Below are positions 54,112 to 62,093 of a stretch of DNA of 64,000 nt, in pieces. Made by a program: the position numbers and the translations under genes. The stretch lies in assembly GCF_004214895.1 (NCBI RefSeq), contig NZ_CP035952.1, positions 1,240,001 to 1,304,000 on the forward strand. Reading direction: 5' to 3'. The stretch is from Pseudomonas tructae (GTDB lineage Bacteria; Pseudomonadota; Gammaproteobacteria; Pseudomonadales; Pseudomonadaceae). Position 1 is the first letter of the stretch. Every line of letters begins with the position of its first letter. The notes beneath the pieces were generated by a model that worked only from the letters and a program-made list of their open reading frames with translations, did not search any database and was not told where the DNA came from.

Positions 54112-54662
54112 TGGCACGTTTTTATGTGGCAATCACCCTGGGCTTGTTCGTGCTGAGCCTGTGTTTTGATGCCATCTATCTGTCTGGCGACAGCCGGCTG
54201 CATGCCTTGCAGGCAATGCTGTACGGGCCCTGGGGCGTGGTCATGCAAATCTATGCCTGGTTTGCCAACCCGCTGCTGGGCTTGGCAATCCTGGCGCATC
54301 GACGCTGGCGCTGGTTGTCGCTGCTGTTGGGTTTTGGCGCTTTGTACCTGGCGCTGAGTTCGTTACTGGTCGAACGACTGCCCAACAACCACAGCTACGA
54401 TTTTCTCGATGTCACAGGCTTTGGGCCAGGGTACTACCTCTGGCTGGCCTCTATCGGCTTCTTCTGCGCGGCGCAGGCCTGGTGGTGTCGACAGGTATTC
54501 AAGGGCGCACCGATACCAGGCTGGCACTTGCTCGATGGTGGCCTGGCAATCGCACTCAACGTGGCCATTGTCTATGCAATCCAGAGCCCTGAGCTGCACT
54601 TTCAGCTGAAGAAAGTCATCGAACCCCCGGCATCGGTGCAGATCGACAAGGACGCTATTTAG
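54111..54662 (+). CDS. Orphan membrane protein, unknown (second of a coupled pair)
   Basis: 183 residues from MARFYVAITLGLFVLSLCFDA; GGAGG lies seven bases before the ATG. Four to five hydrophobic segments, among them GVVMQIYAWFANPLLGLAILAH and LSLLLGFGALYLALSSLLV. Shares with the preceding protein the pattern of a WYANPL/WFANPL segment followed by a short basic loop (H-R), suggesting the two are distant paralogues. Function unknown. The last 4 bases overlap the convergent YdcZ-type gene. Confidence 0.6.
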   Translation: MARFYVAITLGLFVLSLCFDAIYLSGDSRLHALQAMLYGPWGVVMQIYAWFANPLLGLAILAHRRWRWLSLLLGFGALYLALSSLLVERLPNNHSYDFLDVTGFGPGYYLWLASIGFFCAAQAWWCRQVFKGAPIPGWHLLDGGLAIALNVAIVYAIQSPELHFQLKKVIEPPASVQIDKDAI

Positions 54663-55141
54663 CGGCCTGAAGTCGATGTGCCCCATTGCACCACCAGCAT
54701 GCCGAGCACCATCAGTCCGACCCCGGCCAGGCGCAAGCCGTTGACCGGGCGTTCGGGCAAACCCATCAAACCCCAGTGGTCGATGATCAATGAGGACAGC
54801 ACCTGGCCGGCAATCACGCAGACGATGAAGCCGGCGGCGCCCAGCCGTGGCGTCAGCACCAGGGCGGCGGTGATGTAGGCAACACCGCCCACGCCGCCGA
54901 GCCATGCCCACCAAGGGGCATGAGCCACCGCGCCCAGTTGCGGTAGCGGGGCACGCAGCACCAGCAATGCCGGGATCACCATCAGTACACTGACCACCAG
55001 CGATACCAGCGACGCCCATAACGGATGCCCGAGCAAACGCCCAAGCGCTGCGTTGCTGCCTGCCTGGAAGGGCACGGCGGCGCCGGCCAGCAAGGCGATG
55101 CTCAATGGCAGCAGGGTGGCGCTGATGGCGGGCAGGTTCAT
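54659..55141 (-). CDS. DMT-family transporter, YdcZ/DUF606 type
   Basis: 160 residues starting MNLPAISATLLPLSIALLAG. Five hydrophobic spans and repeated GxxxxA/VxL patterns (SLVVSVLMVIPALLVL; LGGVGGVAYITAALVLTPRLG; AAGFIVCVIAGQVLSSLIIDHWG; LRLAGVGLMVLGMLVVQW), as in the short DMT/DUF606 proteins that work as dimers. Divergent from a LysR regulator, which probably controls it. Substrate unknown. Confidence 0.85.
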   Translation of the reverse strand: MNLPAISATLLPLSIALLAGAAVPFQAGSNAALGRLLGHPLWASLVSLVVSVLMVIPALLVLRAPLPQLGAVAHAPWWAWLGGVGGVAYITAALVLTPRLGAAGFIVCVIAGQVLSSLIIDHWGLMGLPERPVNGLRLAGVGLMVLGMLVVQWGTSTSGR

Positions 55142-55178
55142 GGCAAGGCTCCTGGAAAAGTGGCTTGCCAAAGTCTTT

Positions 55179-55196
55179 ATTATCCATCCCAATAAT
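55179..55196. promoter_or_regulatory. LysR-type operator in the ydcZ-like/lysR gap
   Basis: ATTAT - CCATCCCA - ATAAT, inverted repeat in the 90-base divergent region, the expected place for an autoregulated LysR site. Confidence 0.5.
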
Positions 55197-55231
55197 GGAA
55201 ATTCGAATGATGCACAGGAATTATTCGCCTG

Positions 55232-56131
55232 ATGGATGACTTGCGCCGAATCGACCTCAACCTGTTGTTGACCTTGCATGCCCTGCTGGCCGAGCAGCAT
55301 GTCTCGCGTGCGGCCTTGCGCCTGCACCGCAGCCAGCCGGCGGTCAGTCACGCCCTGGCGCAACTGCGCGAATTGTTCGGCGACCCGTTGCTGGTACGTC
55401 GCGGTGGGCGCTTGCAGGTTACCGCGCGGGCGCAGGCGTTGATCGAGCCGTTGCAGCAGGCGCTGGAACAACTGGATGGCCTATTGGGTAGCCCAGGCTT
55501 CGACCCGCGTCGTGCGCAGCGCAGTTTTCGCCTGGCGATGTCGGACTACGGCGCTCGGGTGGTGTTGCCAGGGTTGATGCGGGTGCTGCGCGAAGAGGCG
55601 CCGGGCATTGACCTGATCGTCTCGCAGGGCAGCCGCGAGGCCATGCTCGGTCAATTGTTCGATGGCGAGGCCGATCTGGCGCTGGCGGTGTTCCCTGAAC
55701 TGGCGGCTGAACTGCGCGCGCAGACCCTGTTCGAGGAGCGCTTTACCTGTATTGCCGACCGCAGCAGTTTGCCGGCGCGGGGTGCGCTGAGCCTGGAAGA
55801 CTGGTTGGCGCGGCCGCATGTGCTGGTGGCAGTGCGCCCGGGTGTCGACAACGAGATTGATCTGGCCCTCAAGGCGATCGGCGCCCAGCGACGGGTAGTG
55901 CTGGCCATGCCGCATTGGGCGGCTGCCCAGGAAGTGATTGCCAGGACCGACCTGATCCTTACCGTGGCCCGGCGCAGCCTGGACAGCAGCAAGCCCGATT
56001 CACGCCTGCGCAGGTTTGCGCCTCCGTTACCTATCCGGCCGTTTGCCTTTCAACAGGTCTGGCATCAACGCCGTGAAGGGGAGGCGGGGCATCGCTGGTT
56101 GCGCGAGAAGGTGCTGCAGGCGTGCCAATGA
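55232..56131 (+). CDS. LysR-family transcriptional regulator
   Basis: 299 residues. N-terminal helix-turn-helix LLTLHALLAEQHVSRAALRLHRSQPAVSHAL, then the substrate-binding domain (SFRLAMSDYGARVVLPGLM; ADLALAVFPELAAELRAQTLFEERFTCIADR). The DLRRIDLNLLLTLHALL start is typical of NodD/LeuO-like LysR members. Regulates the divergent YdcZ-type transporter gene by position; ligand unknown. Confidence 0.9.
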   Translation: MDDLRRIDLNLLLTLHALLAEQHVSRAALRLHRSQPAVSHALAQLRELFGDPLLVRRGGRLQVTARAQALIEPLQQALEQLDGLLGSPGFDPRRAQRSFRLAMSDYGARVVLPGLMRVLREEAPGIDLIVSQGSREAMLGQLFDGEADLALAVFPELAAELRAQTLFEERFTCIADRSSLPARGALSLEDWLARPHVLVAVRPGVDNEIDLALKAIGAQRRVVLAMPHWAAAQEVIARTDLILTVARRSLDSSKPDSRLRRFAPPLPIRPFAFQQVWHQRREGEAGHRWLREKVLQACQ

Positions 56132-56217
56132 TTGTGATGGGTTGCAAGGAACTCCTGACCATTGTTATCGCCCGCCAAGCCTTGCATTGTGAGCCAATCA
56201 ACCAAGGAGCCCGCCTC

Positions 56218-56601
56218 ATGAATTACCCCCTTCTGACAATTGCTTTGCTCACTGTCATTTCAACGGCTGCCCAGGCCCAGGACGAATACTCCCCGACTTA
56301 CAGCGCCTGCATGAAAACCGCCGGATCCACCCTGGCCATGAACAACTGCAACGGTGCCGAGATCAAGCATCAGGACAGTCGCCTCAACAGTGCCTACAAA
56401 AAAGCCATGGCCGGCCTCCAAGAGCCGCAGCAAACTCAGTTGCGTGAAGCCCAGCGGGCGTGGATCAAGTACCGCGACGCCAACTGCAACCTGTATTACA
56501 GCCTCACCGGCGGTACTGTCGATCAACTCAATGGCGCAGGATGCCTACTGAGCAGCACCAAGGCGCGGGCCGACGAATTACAGAGACTGCTCGAACCCTG
56601 A
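56218..56601 (+). CDS. LprI-like lysozyme inhibitor (DUF1311)
   Basis: 127 residues starting MNYPLLTIALLTVISTAAQA, a Sec signal peptide cleaved after AQA. The mature part has the family pattern SACMKTAGSTLAMNNCNGAEIKHQDSRLNSAYKKAM and QRAWIKYRDANCNLYYS (four or more conserved cysteines). Periplasmic; LprI-like proteins can inhibit lysozyme. RBS AAGGAG, 8 bases upstream. Its stop abuts the stop of convergent selU. Confidence 0.85.
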   Translation: MNYPLLTIALLTVISTAAQAQDEYSPTYSACMKTAGSTLAMNNCNGAEIKHQDSRLNSAYKKAMAGLQEPQQTQLREAQRAWIKYRDANCNLYYSLTGGTVDQLNGAGCLLSSTKARADELQRLLEP

Positions 56602-57705
56602 TCAGGTGCGGACAGCCCGGGCACGCAGGTACTCAAGCACCTCGCGCTGATTCCCGGCAAATTCGATTCGCTCAGCCTTGCTGTCGCGGTGGTAGGCATA
56701 CATCGGGTCGTAATACTCATTGAGCAGGCCGCAGATCCAGGCGCGGTGCAGGTCCACCGCAGCGCTGCGCAATTGCTCTTGCAGCGCTTGCTCAAGCAAT
56801 GCCGACAGCCGCTGATAGCGCTCGCCACCGAGGCGCTTGAGGATGTTGGCCATGCTCTGGGTAAGCCGTTGGGCAAACAGCCGCAGGCCATGTTCATCAC
56901 CGTGCAGGGCGACAAACTCGGCGCTGAGGTCAATGACGTAATCGCCGAGAATCCGCTCGACCCGGTTGTCAAAACTGTCTTCCAGCCACACCAGCGGATA
57001 GCGTTGCATGCCCTGGTACAGCTCCAGCGGCAGCGTGCAACTGCCGACGATGCGGCCTTCATCTTCCAGCACGAACTGCTCGACACCGCGTGCGCGCTTT
57101 TTCAGCACATCGATGGCCAGGTGGTTTTCGAAATCGATCTGCGTCGGCTGGCCGGTGGCGCGCTTGCCGAAACTGGAGCCGCGGTGATTGGCGTGGCCCT
57201 CCAGGTCAACAGCGTTATCGAGCCGTTGCAGCACGTGGGTCTTGCCGGTGCCGGTGAATCCGCCGATCAGCACGAAGTCGCATTCGGCCACCGCTTGCTC
57301 AGTGGTATGGAGCAGGAAGTTACGCATGGCTTTGTAGCCACCGACCACTTTGGGGTAGTGGATACCAACGTCAGTCTTGAGCCACTGCTGGGCGATCTGC
57401 GAGCGCAGGCCGCCACGAAAACAATAGAGGTAACCCTCGGGGTTGGCCCGGGCGAAGGCGGCCCAGGCGGCAATGCGTTGATCCTTGAGCTGGCCGCTGA
57501 CCAGTTGATGGCCGAGGGCGATGGCGGCCTGCTGGCCGTGATGTTTGTAGCAGGTGCCGACCTTTTGCCGCTCAAGGTCATTCATCAGCGGCAGGTTGAT
57601 GACGTTGGGGAATGCGCCCTTGGTAAATTCAACCGGGGCGCGCATGTCCATCATGGCTACATCATTGAGAAACAGCTGGCGGTAGTCGGTGCAGTTGTCA
57701 CGCAT
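56602..57705 (-). CDS. selU: tRNA 2-selenouridine synthase
   Basis: 367 residues starting [22 protein letters not shown]-terminal rhodanese domain with catalytic C95 in [12 protein letters not shown], then a P-loop [12 protein letters not shown] at 148-159. Converts 2-thiouridine at the wobble position of tRNAs for Lys, Glu and Gln into 2-selenouridine via a geranylated intermediate, using selenophosphate from SelD. Its start ATG shares the A with the selD stop (TGATG), so it is translationally coupled to selD. Confidence 0.96.
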   Translation of the reverse strand: MRDNCTDYRQLFLNDVAMMDMRAPVEFTKGAFPNVINLPLMNDLERQKVGTCYKHHGQQAAIALGHQLVSGQLKDQRIAAWAAFARANPEGYLYCFRGGLRSQIAQQWLKTDVGIHYPKVVGGYKAMRNFLLHTTEQAVAECDFVLIGGFTGTGKTHVLQRLDNAVDLEGHANHRGSSFGKRATGQPTQIDFENHLAIDVLKKRARGVEQFVLEDEGRIVGSCTLPLELYQGMQRYPLVWLEDSFDNRVERILGDYVIDLSAEFVALHGDEHGLRLFAQRLTQSMANILKRLGGERYQRLSALLEQALQEQLRSAAVDLHRAWICGLLNEYYDPMYAYHRDSKAERIEFAGNQREVLEYLRARAVRT

Positions 57706-58739
57706 CAAAACACCTCAACTGCATGGCTCTGTCGCTCGACCAGCTCGCCAATCGGTGCCAGGTTCAGGCCCAGTTCGGCGGCGGCGGCGAGAAACTCTGC
57801 TTCACCTTCAGGGGTTACCGCCACCAGCAGGCCACCGCTGGTTTGCGGGTCGCACAGCAGGTGCTTTTGCTCGTCGCTCAACGGCTTGATCTTTTCGCCG
57901 TAACTGTCGAAATTACGCAGGGTGCCGCCGGGCACACAGCCCTCGGCCAGGTAGTGTTCGACGCTCGGCAGGCGCGGCACGGCGTTGTAGTTCAGGCGGG
58001 CGCTCAGCGCGCTGCCATCGGCCAGTTCCACCAGATGGCCAAGCAGGCCGAAACCGGTGACGTCAGTCATGGCCTTGACCCCGGCCAGCTTGCCGAAGCG
58101 GCTGCCGGGGGTGTTCAGGGTGCACATCCAGTCGCGGGCCAGGCCCTTGTCCTGTTCGCGCAACTTGGCTTTTTTCTCGGCGGTGGTGAGGATGCCGATG
58201 CCCAGCGGCTTGGTCAGGTACAGGCGGCAGCCGACGGTGGCGGTGTCGTTGCGCTTCATGTGGCGTTTTTGCACCACGCCAGTCACGGCCAGACCGAAAA
58301 TCGGTTCGGGTGCGTCGATGGAATGGCCGCCAGCCAGTGGAATACCTGCCTCGGCGCAAACAGCGCGACCGCCACGGATTACTTCGCGGGCAACTTCAGG
58401 GGCCAGCACATTGATCGGCCAGCCGAGAATGGCGATGGCCATCAGCGGGTCGCCGCCCATGGCATAGATGTCGCTGATGGCATTGGTGGCGGCGATGCGG
58501 CCAAAGTCATAAGGATCGTCGACGATGGGCATGAAGAAGTCGGTGGTCGAAACCACACCGCGCTCGTCATCCAGGGCATAGACTGCCGCGTCATCGCGCG
58601 AGGCGTTGCCGACCCAGAGTTTGGGGTCCAGGGCTTGGGTACCGCTGTCGGCAAGAATCACCTCGAGCATCTTCGGAGAGATCTTGCAGCCACAACCGGC
58701 GCCATGGCTGTACTGGGTCAGGCGAATCGGCTCGCTCAT
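57705..58739 (-). CDS. selD: Selenophosphate synthetase
   Basis: 344 residues starting [21 protein letters not shown]. The catalytic position is cysteine C16 (HGAGCGCK), not selenocysteine; K19 follows. ATP-binding aspartates in ASRDDAAVY and [17 protein letters not shown], then [14 protein letters not shown]. Makes selenophosphate from selenide and ATP. In this window its only visible consumer is selU; I see no selA, selB or tRNA-Sec here. Divergent from the putative selenium ABC transporter. Confidence 0.97.
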   Translation of the reverse strand: MSEPIRLTQYSHGAGCGCKISPKMLEVILADSGTQALDPKLWVGNASRDDAAVYALDDERGVVSTTDFFMPIVDDPYDFGRIAATNAISDIYAMGGDPLMAIAILGWPINVLAPEVAREVIRGGRAVCAEAGIPLAGGHSIDAPEPIFGLAVTGVVQKRHMKRNDTATVGCRLYLTKPLGIGILTTAEKKAKLREQDKGLARDWMCTLNTPGSRFGKLAGVKAMTDVTGFGLLGHLVELADGSALSARLNYNAVPRLPSVEHYLAEGCVPGGTLRNFDSYGEKIKPLSDEQKHLLCDPQTSGGLLVAVTPEGEAEFLAAAAELGLNLAPIGELVERQSHAVEVF

Positions 58740-58802
58740 ACGCACCTCGAAAAATCCGGAAGGCCCGAGTGTAGCAAAGCTGGTCTTTGCGCCGATGCCT
58801 CT

Positions 58803-58826
58803 TATAATTTCCGGGCGGGCCCGCCC
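58803..58826. promoter_or_regulatory. Divergent promoter with GC palindrome between selD and the ABC operon
   Basis: TATAAT (58803-58808) resembles a -10 box for the ABC operon; a near-mirror TATAAG reads on the other strand. Immediately after it lies GGGCGGGCCCGCCC (58813-58826), a perfect 14-base palindrome that could be an operator shared by both operons. Confidence 0.45.
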
Positions 58827-58862
58827 ACGGCCCATTCCCCGCTATTGAACCGGAGAGTCCCC

Positions 58863-59717
58863 ATGCTCAAACGTCCCCTGACGCTGTTCGCCGGCCTCCT
58901 GCTGTCCTGCTCGTCCTACCTGGCCCAGGCGGCCGATACCCTGCGGGTCAGCGCCATCCCTGACGAGGCGCCGACCGAGCTGCTGCGCAAGTTCAAGCCG
59001 CTGGGTGAATACCTTGAGCAGAGGCTTGGTATGAAGGTCGAGTTCGTGCCGGTGGCCGACTACCCGGCGGTGGTCGAGGCGTTGGCCACCGATCGCCTGG
59101 ACATGGCCTGGCTGGGTGGTTTCACCTTCGTTCAGGTGCACCTGAAGAGCCCTACCGCCACGCCGCTGGTGCAGCGTGAGCAGGACGCCAGGTTCACCAG
59201 CAAATTCATCACCGCCAACCCGGACGTAAAGAGCCTGGCCGACCTCAAGGGCAAGACCTTCGCCTTTGGCTCGATTTCGTCCACCTCCGGTAGCCTGATG
59301 CCGCGCTACTTCATGCTCAAGGACAACAACATCAAGCCTGAAGACTACTTCAGCCGCGTTGCCTATTCCGGCGCCCATGATGCAACGGCCGCCTGGGTTC
59401 AGGCTGGCAAGGTCGATGCTGGCGTCCTCAATGCCAGCGTCTGGGACAAACTGGTCGCCTCGGGCAAGGTCGACACCAACAAGGTCAAGGTGTTCGCCAC
59501 CACTCCAAGCTATTACGACTACAACTGGACGGTGCGCGGCAGTCTCGACCCGGCACTCAAGGACAAGATCAAGCAGGCCTTCCTTGATCTTGATCCGGCC
59601 AAACCGGCCGACAAGGCAATCCTTGACCTGCAAGCCGCCAGTCGCTTCATTGAAACCAGACCGGACAACTACAAGGGCATCGAAGAAGCCGCGCGCGCCG
59701 CCGACCTGCTCAAATGA
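58863..59717 (+). CDS. PhnD-type ABC substrate-binding protein (putative selenium oxyanion)
   Basis: 284 residues starting MLKRPLTLFAGLLLSCSSYL with a Sec signal peptide cleaved near AQAADTL. PhnD fold: LRVSAIPDEAPTELLRKFKPLGEYLEQ, DMAWLGGFTFVQ, GSISSTSGSLMPRYFML. The family contains phosphonate, phosphite and other oxyanion binders; the branch found beside selD/selU is generally called putative selenate-binding. I infer selenium import from the position. First of four overlapping genes. Confidence 0.85.
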   Translation: MLKRPLTLFAGLLLSCSSYLAQAADTLRVSAIPDEAPTELLRKFKPLGEYLEQRLGMKVEFVPVADYPAVVEALATDRLDMAWLGGFTFVQVHLKSPTATPLVQREQDARFTSKFITANPDVKSLADLKGKTFAFGSISSTSGSLMPRYFMLKDNNIKPEDYFSRVAYSGAHDATAAWVQAGKVDAGVLNASVWDKLVASGKVDTNKVKVFATTPSYYDYNWTVRGSLDPALKDKIKQAFLDLDPAKPADKAILDLQAASRFIETRPDNYKGIEEAARAADLLK

Positions 59718-60508
59718 GCATCCGTTTGACCGGCGCCAGCCTGCGCCATGGTCAGGTCCAGGCCTTGCACGGGGTGGATCTGCAGATTGCGGCCGGCGAG
59801 CGAGTTGCGATCATCGGCCCGTCGGGCGCGGGCAAATCGAGCCTGTTGCAGCTGATCGCCACGGCCAACCAACCGAGTAGCGGCACTGTCGAGCTGCTCG
59901 ATGAAGCGCCGTGGCGGTTATCTGCCCGGGCGCGCCAGCACCTGCGTGCACGTATTGGCCTGATCCATCAGGCACCGCCGCTTCCCCCTCGGCAACGAGT
60001 GGTAACAGCGGTGCTGGCCGGGCGCCTGGGGCAGTGGAGCACCCTGCGTGGGCTACTCAATTTGCTACACCCGTCGGACATTCCCGGTGTGCGTGAAGTA
60101 CTGGCGGGGCTGGGCATGGCCGAGAAGATTTTCGTGCAGTGCGGGCAACTGTCCGGCGGGCAATTGCAGCGCGTCGGCATCGCCCGGGCGCTATATCAGC
60201 AACCGCAGATTCTGCTGGCTGACGAGCCCGTTTCAGCGATGGACCCGGTGCTGGCCGAACACAGCCTGAAAACCCTCAACCAGCACGCCAGCGAGCGCGG
60301 TGTCACCCTGGTCGCCAGCCTGCACGCGGTGGAACTGGCGCTGGCGCATTTCCCCCGGGTGATCGGCCTTCGCGAAGGGCAGGTGGTGTTCGACCGGCCG
60401 GCTGCTGAAGTCTGCAAAGCAATGCTCGATGCGCTGTATGCCAACGAGCAGCTGGTTTCACCAGCACTGCCGTTGCTGGACCTGCACCTGCAGATTCCCC
60501 GATGCTGA
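59714..60508 (+). CDS. PhnC-type ABC ATPase
   Basis: 264 residues. Walker A GPSGAGKSSLLQLIA near residue 36, signature LSGGQLQRVGIARAL, Walker B ILLADEPVSAMDP, and H-loop VASLHAVELAL. ATG overlaps the previous stop as ATGA. Energises the PhnD/PhnE-type importer, in the putative selenium uptake operon. Confidence 0.93.
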   Translation: MSIRLTGASLRHGQVQALHGVDLQIAAGERVAIIGPSGAGKSSLLQLIATANQPSSGTVELLDEAPWRLSARARQHLRARIGLIHQAPPLPPRQRVVTAVLAGRLGQWSTLRGLLNLLHPSDIPGVREVLAGLGMAEKIFVQCGQLSGGQLQRVGIARALYQQPQILLADEPVSAMDPVLAEHSLKTLNQHASERGVTLVASLHAVELALAHFPRVIGLREGQVVFDRPAAEVCKAMLDALYANEQLVSPALPLLDLHLQIPRC

Positions 60509-61329
60509 ACACCCATGTCCGCGACCCGGCGGCGCTACCGAGACTGCTGCTGAGTCTGTTGGCGCTTGCCCTGGTGTGGCCGGGCATCCAGCTTAGCGAA
60601 CTGAGCCCCGGCGTACTGCTGCAGGCGGATAGCCGCCGCGAAATGGGCAACTTCGTCAGCGCCTTCTGGCCGCCGGCCCATGACCCGGACTTTCTCGCCC
60701 TATTGCTCGAAGCCACCTTGCAGACCCTGGCCGTGGCCACCGCAGGCATGACCCTGGCTTTGCTCCTGGCGATTCCGGCCAGCCTGCTGGCCAGTCGCGC
60801 GCTGTCGTTGCGCGCCGCCTCCCGAGGCGGGCGGCTGGGCTTCTGGTCGCGGACCTTGCGCCTGCCGGTGCGCGGCCTGTTGATCTTTTCGCGCAGCGTG
60901 CCGGAGATCGTCTGGGCGCTGTTGTTCGTCCGCGCGGTGGGCCTGGGCCCGACTGCCGGCGTGCTGGCAATTGCCATCACCTACAGCGGCATGCTCGGCA
61001 AGGTCTATGCGGAGATTTTCGAGTCGGTCAACCAGCGCCCGGCCCATGCCCTGCTGCAGGCCGGTAGCAGCCGACTGAGCGCTTTCTTCTACGGCATCTT
61101 GCCGGATGCGGCGCCAGAGCTTGTGTCGTATACGGTGTATCGCTGGGAGTGCGCGATCCGCGCTTCGGTGGTCATGGGCTTTGTTGGCGCGGGTGGCCTG
61201 GGGCAGCAGATCGACTTGTCCATGCGCATGTTCGCCGGTGCCGAGGTGGCGAGCATGTTGCTGGCGTTCCTGCTGCTGGTCTGGCTGGCCGACCAGCTCA
61301 GCCGCCTGTTGCGCGGGAGGTTGGCATGA
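60502..61329 (+). CDS. PhnE-type ABC permease 1
   Basis: 275 residues with about six spans and the binding-protein-dependent permease loop (SVNQRPAHALLQAGSSRLSAFFYGILPDAAPELV, the EAA region). Starts inside the last 7 bases of the ATPase gene. The two permeases probably form a heterodimer. Confidence 0.9.
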   Translation: MLNTHVRDPAALPRLLLSLLALALVWPGIQLSELSPGVLLQADSRREMGNFVSAFWPPAHDPDFLALLLEATLQTLAVATAGMTLALLLAIPASLLASRALSLRAASRGGRLGFWSRTLRLPVRGLLIFSRSVPEIVWALLFVRAVGLGPTAGVLAIAITYSGMLGKVYAEIFESVNQRPAHALLQAGSSRLSAFFYGILPDAAPELVSYTVYRWECAIRASVVMGFVGAGGLGQQIDLSMRMFAGAEVASMLLAFLLLVWLADQLSRLLRGRLA

Positions 61330-62093
61330 GGCGGCTGGGCAATGTCGCGCTGCTGCTGGCACTGCTGGTGGCGGTGGTGAGTTCGTTTGCCTACCTGAGC
61401 CTTGACCTGCAGGCGCTGTTTGGCGACGGCGGGATGGGGCAAATGGGCGTCTACGCCCTGCGATTTTTCAGCCCTGACTTGAGCCCCGAGCATCTGCGTG
61501 CAGTGGCCACAGGTGCAGTGGAAACCCTGGCCATGTCTGGCCTGGGTACCTTGCTTGCGGTAGTCCTCGGCCTGTTGCTGGCCTTGCCGGCCGCCGGGCG
61601 TTTCGGTTGGCCGTTGCAGGGGGCGGCGCGCTTGTTGCTCAACGCCTTGCGGGCGATTCCGGAGCTGGTGTGGGCGGCCTTGACCGTTCTGGCCGCAGGC
61701 CTTGGGCCCAATGCCGGCACGCTGGCCCTGGCCTTGCACACCTCGGGCGTACTTGGCCGGCTGTTCGCCGAAGCGCTGGAAAACGCGCCGCCAGAACCGG
61801 CTGCGGCCATTCGCCTGCAAGGCGCAAGCCAGGTCACTGCGTTCTGCTTCGGCACCTTGCCCAACCTCTGGCCGCAGCTGCTTGCCTACAGCCTGTACCG
61901 CTGGGAAAACAACATCCGCATGGCCAGCGTGCTCGGCTTTGTCGGCGCCGGCGGCCTGGGGCAGATGCTCTACACCACCTTGAGCCTGTTTCAGGAAGCC
62001 CGGGCCAGCACGGTGATCATCGCCATGCTGGTGCTGGTGTTGCTGGTGGATGCCTTGAGTGAGGTGCTCCGGCAGCGCTTTGTGCGGGCGTGA
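61326..62093 (+). CDS. PhnE-type ABC permease 2
   Basis: 255 residues starting MRRLGNVALLLALLVAVVSS; about six spans and an EAA loop (ENAPPEPAAAIRLQGASQVTAFCFGTLPN). Overlaps permease 1 as ATGA. Its TGA directly abuts the TGA of the convergent TonB receptor (62094), leaving no intergenic base. Confidence 0.9.
   Translation: MRRLGNVALLLALLVAVVSSFAYLSLDLQALFGDGGMGQMGVYALRFFSPDLSPEHLRAVATGAVETLAMSGLGTLLAVVLGLLLALPAAGRFGWPLQGAARLLLNALRAIPELVWAALTVLAAGLGPNAGTLALALHTSGVLGRLFAEALENAPPEPAAAIRLQGASQVTAFCFGTLPNLWPQLLAYSLYRWENNIRMASVLGFVGAGGLGQMLYTTLSLFQEARASTVIIAMLVLVLLVDALSEVLRQRFVRA

Noticed and set aside
57723..58862. N-terminal 380 residues of a 664-residue plus-strand frame
   Set aside because: This part is antisense to selD; only the C-terminal 284 residues from 58863 (with a signal peptide) are a real protein.
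58863..62093. Phosphonate transporter phnCDE
   Set aside because: The family fits, but there are no phosphonate-degrading genes and the operon is divergent from selD/selU, so selenium uptake is the better reading.
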